Assembly: GCA_020631735.1 (NCBI GenBank)
Contig: CM036223.1
Coordinates: 7,726,191-7,790,190 of the forward strand
Source of the DNA: Saccharum officinarum
Lineage: Eukaryota > Streptophyta > Magnoliopsida > Poales > Poaceae
Reading direction: 5' to 3'
DNA: 64,000 nt
A program made the position numbers and the translations under genes. The notes below the pieces were generated by a model that saw nothing but the letters and a program-made list of their open reading frames with translations, was not told where the DNA came from and made no database searches. Positions within the stretch are counted from its first letter, which is position 1, and each line of letters starts with the position of its first letter. This document shows, piece after piece, positions 54,057 through 64,000 of the stretch.

Positions 54057-54087
54057 ATATAGTATAGTATAGTATAGTATAGTATAT
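54057..54087. repeat. (TATAG)n microsatellite, about 6 units
   Basis: Uninterrupted AGTAT/TATAG pentamers, plus flanking TATATA. Confidence 0.9.
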
Positions 54088-54531
54088 GAAGGTATAGGTA
54101 CCTGCAAACCGTATCTTCGCCGGCCATCCGATAAACCAACCTAAAACTAGCCTCGGCCGGCCGGTTGATGATATATACAACAGTTTTTTTTTGTGACCAA
54201 TAGAGGAGTGGGTTCGTGCTGAGTGACGTACTGATGTTGCCTGAAACATTATGTGCTTGCTATGGTGAGACTTTTTTCTTTGTTTTAATTCTTTACTATG
54301 TTTTATAAAATCGGATGACAGTGACGATGATTAGTTTTCTTTTCTGATCAGACGATTTCTGCGTCGGAGACCAGCCGCCCGGATTGGACTTTTTTCTTTT
54401 TTCTTTTTTCTTTTCTTTTTCGCGCAATTTTGTCTGGAATGAGCATAGTAGGCCGTGCTGTCTTTGGCCAAATGGCGTGTTACCTGAAGCCCCACTTCTT
54501 GCCCATTATAAACTTGCTAGTTTGATTTTCC

Positions 54532-54795
54532 TGACTCAGTTGGTGGTCTCCCCGTGGTGGGAAGCCTCAGGTTGGGACTTCGACTCCCCACCTCCGCATG
54601 TTGTAAAAAAATCCTCTGGTCTGTCCTACGCCAAATTACACGTCTAAGGCTGCCTAGTCTCACGTGGGTAACGGTGCCGCCATGTATGGGTAGGGCATGG
54701 GTTTGGAATTTGCTCGATCCACATGAGAATGTTACCTTCTACCTTAAGCAGAATGCTCGGGGGCTGTCTACCCCCGTGGATCGAGTTTTTTTTGC
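54532..54795 (+). mobile_element. Candidate tRNA-derived SINE ending in oligo(T)
   Basis: The head TGACTCAGTTGGTGG, followed about 35 bp later by GGGACTTCGACTCCCC, resembles Pol III A and B boxes at tRNA-like spacing. The unit ends at TCGAGTTTTTTTT, as p-SINE/Au-type plant SINEs do. No convincing target duplication. Confidence 0.35.
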
Positions 54796-55488
54796 TAACT
54801 TTAGTTAGTTAATCATATCGTAGTATATAAGTGCAATATGTCTATTTTGCTCCCTCACGCCCCACTCGTCAGTGTTTCCACATCTGAAACGTGATCTCAA
54901 AATTGACGGTGAATTCCTCGTGATTCAATTGAAGTTTGTTGGTTCAATTTCATGCTCCCATATCTCTCTTGAATACATGATTTCTCTTTTTCAGCAATTT
55001 TGAAACCCTGTTGATGGATTTTTTCGGTTGAAACTGATCTTAGCGTAATAGGATCTTTACTTAGCCTATGACATGATCACTGTCTCAATTTTTTGCGAAA
55101 CTTAGATCTTAGACATTAACCATAGTATATAGATGTCATGTGAGTGCCTCTGTTGATGCAATTGAATTGGGGTTGATGTAGATGATGTAGTACATCTTAG
55201 TCTTCACCAATAGCAATAGCGATAGTCTTGTAGGTAGTACATATACTTGATTAAAAGAAGGAGAGCAAACAGGTGTACAAATTACAGTAAAAACAGGGAA
55301 AACCAAGAAATACGATCCATGGAGGTAAAGATCATTTGCACTAGCTTGGACCCTATGTTTAGAAAACTGATGGTAAAGTGACGCGTCATTAACAAAAACA
55401 AGAGTATTTTTTGTCATTTTAAAAACTCTACTAGACCTGCCAGAAAAGACCACCCCTGACATACTTTTGTCATCTTCCGTCACTCAAA

Positions 55489-58169
55489 TCTTACTATTAC
55501 TAATCAGAGGCCCCAATGGAGGCACCATATTAATTCTCAGCAGACGCGTCTGGAAAAAAGATAAATCCAAGAAATTCTCACAATAATCAGAAACATTTGG
55601 CCTTTAATTTCATATACTCTAATCATCATCTCCAATAATAGTCATTGGATCTATTGTAATTGTGTAAAAAAAATTACCCACCTCTGCCATTACGAAAAAT
55701 ACATAAAGTAACCCCCTAATTTTACATCTAAATTAACCACCTCTGCCATTACGGAAGATAGTTCAAAATAACCCCCTAAATTTATATATAAATTACCCAC
55801 ACTTGTCATTGTGAAAAGTAATTCAAAATAACCCCTAAATTTATATCTAAATTACCCACTTTGCCATTATGAACATAATTCGTAATAACCGCCTCATATT
55901 GTATCTAAATTACCCCACCTCTCTCAAATCTATATGTAAATACTAATATATGCTATTACAAAAAAATCAATATCCATAAAGTACGAGACATATATATTTA
56001 TAAATTACAAACTTCCGCAACCGTGAAATAATGCTACTTTTGACCAACTATACCAAGTAAACATATATATACATTTGGACAATTATTTATTTTAATAGCT
56101 TTAAGCATGGAAAATGTTTATAATATAGCAATAACATAACATCGACAATTCACTTTAAATTATACAACTACGAAATTAAATAACCATAATGCTATGTTTT
56201 ACTATCTATACAAAGTAAACATATATATAAGGATAATTATTTATTTTAATAGCTTATAATCATGGAAAGTGTTTAATTAACAAACCACATAGCCATAAAA
56301 TAACACTCACAATTGACTTTAAATTATATTAATACTCCATAATAATCAATTTCATAAGTTGTTATTTTAAATAATTGTATATATTTTAAGTGAAACATTA
56401 TGTCATATATAAATATTGTTAATTCAATTTTTAGCACTTTATCATATAAAACAGTACTACATACATATAATTTTGTGATATAACAAATTCAGCAAGCTTG
56501 GTGCTAAGTTGCTATCTGAGTTTCAACTAAATTAACATGCAAAAAATAATACTACTACGACCTAAACTCTTTTTAATAAAAAATAACACTTGAGTTTCTA
56601 CGTAACATGTGGAAAAAATTTCACAACTTGATTAAAAGTTGAAAGCTAAACAATAATTCATGAAGTCACAGGAAGGGATGCAAAAAGATTTTATATTTCT
56701 TAAGACAATTAGATTTCAACAAGTACATATCACGCTACAAAAAAACATAAATACTAGAAATGCTAACTAGAGGTCCTTAATGGAGCTTCAACTTTAATCC
56801 TCACGAGACATAATAGGAAAACAAAAATACTAAAAATTTGAACAAAAATCTAAAACATTTGACCATCAATTTGGTATAATCTAATCACCATTTATAAGAA
56901 TAGGTATTTGATCTATTCTTTTTTCTAAATAATTATCCACCTCTGTTATTGTGTGAAACGACATAAAATAACTTATGACTCTATATTTAAACTACCCACA
57001 TATACCATTAAGAAACATGATCTAAAGTAGACCTAAATTTGCATCTAATTACCCATGTACTCCTACTACAATAGATAATTTATTTATGTAACCCATTTTT
57101 ATCTTATTATTAAAAATTTTAATTTTCTCTCCAATCTACATATAAAAGATAATCAATATCCCCTATTAAAAAATTTGTTTAAATAACCAAAGGGCAGGTA
57201 TATTTGTGCATTATCCACTTCTATCAATGTTAATATATTAAGATTTGAAAAATAAAGCATACACATTGTGTCGGCATACATGAGCAATAAATATATATGT
57301 TATGTTTTATCAAAAAAATATTTCCTTAAAAACTCATATACTAATGATACTAACATTTTTAAACCATATTAGTAGCCATGACATAATTTATATAGGTTGT
57401 CACTTTAGGTATATTTATATATTTTAACAAAATATTTGACACATTTATATTGATACTATAATCATAACCGCACACATAATTACTTGATATGAAAATTCAA
57501 TCATCTTTAGATTTTTGCGAGACTACTGGTGACTATATTTTTCTGGACCTTTAACATTGCTTTAGAGTAAAAATTCGATCATTATAAGGCTTAAGATTTA
57601 AAATTCTCTTGAAGTTAGCACTGCTACTCCCATCCGAGATCTCATTTCAAGCTCATGATGCAAGTTTCAAATGATTACATACTATTGTAGTATTTAAGAG
57701 TGTACTCTGTGATCTAAAATCCTTATTTAAAACAGTGCAAAATGAGAGGTAGCAAACGATACAAATAAGCTCGAGTGTTTCAACTTGAGGAAAGAAAATT
57801 TTATAGCAGTCAATAAAAATAAAATATGAAAAATAAAATAATTAGATTCATAACTTCATAATATATGTGATGCAACAAGGGAAACCATAGTTAATGGTGA
57901 GGTTTCAAACTAAATGAATAGTAAAATATACATAGGTGTCGTGCAAATTAAAAATATGAAGATGGATGAAAAATATATAAGTCAGTCCCTTCAAAAAAAT
58001 AAGAAGTTTATGATAATTAGATATAGTCTACGAAGTATCTCTTATGTCTATTATGAAGAAAGTAAACCAAGAAAAACATATAATATAAGTAACTTTTATT
58101 AATCAAATGTATTAAATAGTATATCTATTATAATTCTAGCCTGTGCTAGAGCACGGGTTGATGGACTAG
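55489..58169 (+). mobile_element. Non-autonomous Helitron, 2.68 kb
   Basis: 5' end TCTTACTATTACTAATC after a target A (55488). 3' end: hairpin CCTGTGCT-AG-AGCACGGG (58140-58157), 8 nt, CTAG (58166-58169), then a target T. No TSD, as expected. The paralogous flank at 45741-45755 reads CACTCAAATAAGAC, the exact empty site. AT-rich, no Rep/helicase; the frame at 57914-58102 is not recognised. Confidence 0.9.
55672..55925. repeat. 59-bp degenerate tandem repeat inside the Helitron
   Basis: AATTACCCAC(C)TCTGCCATTA-type units begin at 55672, 55731, 55791, 55850 and 55908. More diverged copies occur at about 56935-57060. Confidence 0.85.
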
Positions 58170-58829
58170 TAAGACTAAATACGAAAACATAAGTAGCAAG
58201 ATGATTAAAAAATGTGAAGGACACAACATCGACGGTGCAAAATGACACTCAAATAAGAGCGCCCCAGCATTGGACCCACATTATAATTCATTCACGGTGA
58301 CGAGAGCAGGCAGGAAAACAGAGGTAGCTGCGGTTGAGAAACAGAGGTAGCTAGGGATGGAAGTGGATGTATGGAAAGCCTATCGCTAAAGCATGCAATA
58401 TGGATATCTGTATTTGTATCCATTTCTAACGTGCATACTAAATGGATGTATCCAAATTTGTTTTCCAGTATTTTCTCTATCCGGTTCCAAGATCCGTATT
58501 TGATAAAAATATGTAATAGCCAACATTTATCCGTATCCACGAAGAACGAGGCATAATGAATCTACTGCATAATTTGTCATGTTGAATATCACCATGTACA
58601 ACAAACTTATTGCATATTACAAATGGACACAAAGCTTGAAGTTCTTCACCCATACAACATGATTAACATCCTCTTACATTACATTATTACAACAATATCA
58701 AACATTTGTAGTATTATACATTGAGATTTATTATGGTTGCGGATGAAGTGAACCACCCATTACTTAGGACCAAATGCTCCATAATTGAAGGTACCAAGCC
58801 AATCAATAGGCGGTGCTTTATTTTTCCCA
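58170..58829. other. 3' flank of RLP copy 2, with a possible Ac-like hAT end
   Basis: Continues the flank shared with 45750-45960. TAGGGATGGAAGTGGATG at about 58352 looks like an Ac-type hAT terminus, and ATCCGTATCCAC near 58530 may be the other side, but no 8-bp duplication was fixed. No gene. Confidence 0.4.
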
Positions 58830-59007
58830 TATACTTGTACAGTGCTTGCTCAGTTTGTACCTTGATTTCTAAACCATTGTTGCCAAGTGACTACAGAAAA
58901 GACATGCACCTTGTCGTACAATTTATCGAATAGGCTGAAATAGGTGTACCTCCGGGTCCTTTTGAACAAAAGGCCACAAAATATTATCCAAAGACCTACC
59001 AAGAATC
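58830..59007 (-). pseudogene. RLP copy 2, C-terminal membrane region, cut by a gypsy LTR
   Basis: The minus strand matches the end of RLP copy 1 (46707-46880): the membrane-helix end, the short basic tail and the TWQQWFRNQ-type terminus. It stops exactly where TGTCACACCC of the second gypsy element begins (59008). The rest of this gene would lie beyond the element, right of the window. Confidence 0.75.
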
Positions 59008-62000
59008 TGTCACACCCAGTTTTCTAAAGAACAAAACCAGGCTAATCATATGTGTGCCCAGGAAGTCCACACATATGTCAGAATGAAAAAGTATCAAAAC
59101 AATGTTTATATAAAGCGGAATACTTACTATATTAACACTTACAACTATCAGAGTATCGCAGAACGGTCACTAATCTTTTCTTCAGGCTCCAACATCACAG
59201 GGACGGCTGACTGGGGGTTTCATATGCCAAGCACTTCTGAAAAGACTTCTGAAAACTCCACTACACTTTCATCCTTTTTCTAAGCAGCACCTTTCAACAC
59301 ACTGGAGTGTGGTGGAAATAACAAGAGTGAGTCCATGTCGAACTCAACAAATATAACATGGGGTTCATGAGGCTCAAAGGCATAACATAGGTTTATCAGC
59401 ATGTAGCTTTTAATTAGCATTATTTCAATATATCAATAATATCAAAGTGTCTCAATGTAACAATAAACATATGATCCATATGAAATGATTAACGAATAGC
59501 AAAAACATATCCATTATTAATGATCCACTATTCCATAAGGGTCCAAGGCCACTCGTGACCGTGAGCACGGCTGTTATAACAGTTTTACACTCTGCAGAGG
59601 TTGTACACTTTCACTGTGAGTCGTGATTTACCCTTTCGCCCGAGGTGATCAGCCTCTTGACCCACTACCAAGGAAGGTCGGCAGGGTTCACTATGAAGTC
59701 TTTCGAAGGTTCGTCTAACAAGTTAGGGCCATTAGATTTCACTCGGCAAACAGATGTAGAGCCCCCCTTCCTGATGGCACAATAACACGCAGCCTATACA
59801 CATGAGGACAGAGGCCGCACTATACCCGATTCGTCAAGCCATTCTTACGCCATAAAGGAATACCTCTAACAAGCTAGAAAAGGTCATTCTATATGACTAA
59901 AGCCAGAGCCATTTTAGCCCTCACAGTTGTACTGTAAATCCCGGATTTTCGCTTATAGATGAGTCCTTATGGAGAGTAACAAGAGCACCAAAGTAACCCC
60001 ATGCTCTAGTACCCTTAAACAGTAATAAAATCATCTTTTAATGTTATTGCATATTCCATTAGTCAAATTATATGATCATAGTTCATGTTGAGCACTAGCA
60101 ATACTAATCCATGCAGTATAATAGGTATCAAGGAATAAGATCAACTCTAAGTCATCCTTAACAAGGAAACATATGCATAATGATATTATTTGCTTATTGT
60201 GAATAGGACAACAAGGATAATCCCATGCTATACTTGCCTTTTTCCAGAGTTAGCTACTCATAAGTCTTCAACCTCTGTCTCTGATCTTGAGCTTCTGCTG
60301 TACTTGTTGGTCCTCACCTTCTGGTCTTCATTGCTAACAAACCACGCTTCCTCTACTCATAGCAACCAAGCAGAACAGACAAACAAACAAACAAACACTA
60401 CTAAGGACAGACATCAAACAAAAGCAATGCTTAAAAAGAGAGCGCACTAGACGAAACGGTGCTACAATCACGAGAGCGCAAGAATGACGGTGAACGGAAC
60501 TGCCATTGAATAGACACAACTATCGAGGTGCTTGCAACATAACTAAAAGAGCAAACTATGATTCATTTTATTTAATGAGAAGAGGTAATGGATATTTTTA
60601 AAGTGAAATTGACTGAATTATATTACGTTATACAAGTCAAAGTCAAATCTTAGTGATATATTATTTACACATGATTATATATTATTTAAGGCATTTAAGC
60701 ATTTATAGTTTAGATAAACATAACTTAGATGTGAGCAACTAATTTGAATCAATATATATTTCAAGGTTGATTTAATCAAATCATAATTTAAAAAGGCATG
60801 ATATTAATAATATTAGCATTGTTTTCATGAAAGACCGAAAATTAAACTCTAAGTTGCTTTTGTTTGTTTTTGATTATAGACACAATTGCACAAGCACTAA
60901 TCAATTTAAATATTTATAACTTAGATAACATGGAGCATGTGAGGGTACTAACCGAGCCATTTTATATTTTGTATTCAAACTAAGCAAATTATAATTGAGA
61001 ATCATTCAGGTTAGTATTAATGAAGTTAAGATTTGATTACTAAAGATAGAAGTATAAACCTATATTGTTTTTAATTCAAAAAGGCATAAATTAAACATTA
61101 ATCAAAATAACTATATGTTTCATGTCTAACTAAGCTAAGTATAATTGATGAATACACATTAAGGTTGATGCTAAGCACGTTAGCATTTATATGTATAAAA
61201 TATCGGAGTCTCATACCTATGTAGCTTTTAATTACAAAACTAGCTGCATGCAGATTAATCATATTACTATTTTAAATTGTAAAATGCAGAGGTATATGAC
61301 AATAGAAAACGTCGTGGCTAAAACGTAGATTACGTTAGAATAAGCCTAACGCAAAAAGAAGCTACGGATATAGACACTGACCATGTTAGCTTGCTATCTA
61401 TAAAGATTTGCAGGATCGTAGTGCAGACAGCTCGAGTTGAAGGGCGCACACATCCTGAACTCGATCACGTCGCGTGCCCGGTTTTGTTGGAGATCAACAC
61501 GCCTGCATGCTGTTTGCTGTCCTCCCTAGTTTAATTATGCTGCAGGCTTTCACGACCCAGTGAGTTGTGAAGATCACGTAGGGAAAGGAGGAAGGAGCGT
61601 GTATGCTGGATTTCCCACCGACGGAGGCGAGACGTCCACGGCAGCTTGACTGTGTCCGTCTTGGAGATGCTCTGGATGAAACACGGACGATGACAGGTGA
61701 GGTAGCCGCAGCAGATAAAACTATGGAGACGACCAGGACTCTGACTGGTGGCCGGCAGGACTTCGAGTCGGCAATGAACTCCGGTGGCGAAGAGACGAGA
61801 ATGCCGAGACGCGGCAGCTTGACGAAAAGCTCCGGGTTGCTCCAGCAAGGCTCTAGAACGACGGACTCGAGCATGGCTTGTAGCGGCGGCCGTGAAGAAT
61901 ACGAGCTTCGGTGGCGGCGCTAAGCACCAAGCGACGATCGACTTGCGGCATCGGCATAGCAGGGACTGGAAATCGCAGGGGCCGGCTCTACAGAACCTGG

Positions 62001-62178
62001 GCGTTAGAGAGAAATAATCTTGACTCGGTCTGAATGGCAGCGAGGAACGGCGGCGGCAAAGCGACGAAGTCAAGCTCGGCAGGAGCGGCTAGGGTTTGAA
62101 CAGCGCCAGCGACGGAAGCCATCTATGCGGCAAGGTCTGGCAGCCACCACACCTAACGAAAACTATAGAAAAGACCAA

Positions 62179-62262
<84 letters not shown>

Positions 62263-64000
62263 GCGGTCAATATGGTATACGTGCTGCTCTACTGGGTCTG
62301 ATGGGCCTTACGTAGCACATCATATTATTCAACGCAGGGAGGTAAATAACATGCGGCAGTTCATGACTTGACGTCTCGTTTTCATCTCCTGGATGATCAA
62401 TCGGAGGAGTAAATGTTTAATGAAATTGTATTTTATAATGTAAAATTGTAATTGGTTATCTTTTATGTATTGGTGATATAGATGGATCAGCTTGCTTGCA
62501 TATTCAAGGAGGTTGTTTTCTTTTCCTTTTTCTTTTTATTTTCAAATCCAAATGTATACTGAATCATTTTGAGTTTTGGTCAAAGTCAGACATTACAATA
62601 AATCAAATGCGAAGGCATGTATGCTCAAACATTAGCACTACTGCGTAGAGCGCAACTATACGAAACTAACGCAACTAAAACGAAGTAAAACGAAATTAAA
62701 ACGAAGAAACGACAAAAATATTACGAACCAGTGGCAGAACCGCAAATACTTCATCTTCTACCTCCATCCATCCGAAGGGCCTCGGCCTGGGGGCGACAAA
62801 AGAAGGAGAATAAATATTTAATTTACTACACGAGAGATTTCCCAAACTAGGGGCTCCTCTACGGTAGTTTTGGTGTGCTTTTACCCAAGGGATAGGTACG
62901 TATATATAGGGAGGAAAACTCTCCACCTCCATATCAACTAGCGATATGGTGCTAATTGACGTTGCACCATCCACCTTTACTAATAGGCCTAATTAATTAT
63001 TAAAGCCCATTAGTAAATAAAGACATGGGCCTTTGGGCATGAGGAAATCTGAGATATTTTATTATTTTCGGAATTAATTAATTTCATGGATAAAATAATT
63101 CTAGAAAAGTCCAGAATTAAATTTTAAGCCACGAAAAATAGCCCGGAGCTCAGAAAAATCATGGGAAAAATCCTGAAGACTCTTGGAGAGATAAGGAACT
63201 CAACTAAATAGGTTTGGGCTCATGAAAAGATTGATGAAGAGATCAAGGAAAAAGATTAAGCTCACGGAAATTGAAATTTTAAATCCAGAAAATACCAAAA
63301 AGTTTTCCGATGAAAAGTAAACGTCGTCCTATGGTATTTTGAAAATAATAGCACTCACCAACACCAAAGACAAGCATCACACAAACACCACATTATCAAA
63401 TTAATATGAAAAAGTTTAAAACCACACTTTTCTATATTTAAATTAGCAACAACTTAACTTATCTAATAAATTTATTCAAATATTGAAATCATTTATTTTA
63501 TTTAGTGTTTTCCAAGCACAACTTAAATTAGAAATTTTGGGGTGTGACAATTCTACCCCACTTAACAGGAATCTCGTCCCGAGATTCAAAGAGACTAGGG
63601 AGAAAGATAAAACAGACCAATAAGGTTGTTTCGAGACTTTTTGACAAGTTCGGATATAAGCGTCAAGGATTGTCAATGGTTGACAAGAGAACATTGGATT
63701 GATTGTTAAGATTGATTCGAGCTAATGATTGAGGGTCAAAGGATTCAAGGTCAGCATAGGTGAAAAGGAAGATCAAAGGAGATTGAAAAGATATATCAAG
63801 GTTGATCATCGAGTCTTCACTTTATAAGGTGTAAAAACAAGGGTGGAGATTAGCAAAAGATAAAGATAGATCTTATGGTACTCACAACTCCTCGATTCAA
63901 AATTTATGAGACATCATGAAAAAGTAACAGACTAGCATTGGTTGAAGAAAGGTAAAGACTAGTTTTCTGTTTTACCATTCAGGGAGACTAGTGAGAAGGA
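59008..64000 (-). mobile_element. Second gypsy element (related to element 1), continuing past the window
   Basis: LTR 59008-63549 (TGTCACACCC...GGTGTGACA), then the polypurine tract read on minus (GTGGGGTAGAATT) and internal DNA starting ATCTCGTCCCGAGATT, the same junction as element 1 (ATCTCGTCCTCGAGATT). The visible internal DNA (63550-64000) has no clear pol domain. The LTR is 1.7 kb longer than that of element 1 and contains a (TA)n tract. Open frames inside it (61494-62073) have no recognised homology. Confidence 0.8.
62180..62259. repeat. (TA)n microsatellite, about 40 units
   Basis: Uninterrupted TA dinucleotides inside the second gypsy LTR. Confidence 0.97.

Noticed and set aside
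61494..62073. 126- and 180-codon frames on minus in the second gypsy LTR
   Set aside because: Inside an LTR, open in overlapping frames, no domain; compositional.

Overview
The window looks like nuclear DNA of a grass, most likely a panicoid such as the sorghum/sugarcane/Miscanthus group. The reasons are split genes with GT-AG introns, several grass-type MITEs, chromovirus-type gypsy and copia LTR elements, LINEs with oligo(A) tails, a Helitron, and a 100-N assembly gap at 44025-44124. No prokaryotic or organellar features were seen. All calls rest on reading the sequence and on remembered family knowledge; no database search was run.

Layout. 1-240 (+) is the 3' end of the spliceosomal gene SmD2. 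2782-3222 (-) is a complete two-exon TIM9-type mitochondrial chaperone gene with Site II promoter elements. 3554-8280 is transposon-rich: a MULE-type MITE, a non-LTR insertion carrying a wall-acetyltransferase-like (TBL) fragment, a hAT MITE, and a receptor-like-protein (RLP) remnant. 8601-11736 (-) is a six-exon OEP16/PRAT-family gene whose first exon is split by a MITE. 16070-18686 (-) is a seven-exon gene for two tandem copies of a domain resembling the N-terminus of EDM2, produced by an in-frame internal duplication. 19264-21742 is a MULE with a mudrA remnant and a nested PIF-type MITE.

23875-34172 is a second copy of the OEP16 5' region (11005-14546). It holds intact exons 1-2 but no later exons, and is split by an 8.3-kb nested insertion: an antisense retroposon containing a four-LTR copia compound plus a hAT element. 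38506-59007 is an RLP cluster, all pseudogenes. The most complete (46707-52765, -) is broken by a one-base frameshift, an internally inverted LINE and a hAT element. Two related antisense gypsy elements (39386 onward and 59008 onward) cut two other RLP copies. A Helitron (55489-58169) lies in the 3' flank of RLP copy 2, and its empty site is preserved beside RLP copy 1.

Most likely working genes are SmD2, the TIM9-type gene and the double EDM2-like gene. OEP16 is either hypomorphic or uses a start downstream of the MITE. The most unusual structural signals are two hairpin arrays in which the loop is conserved while the stems change on both sides: 27273-28435 (copia leader, CCAACG loops) and 5849-6082 (non-LTR element, ATGCTTTG loops).
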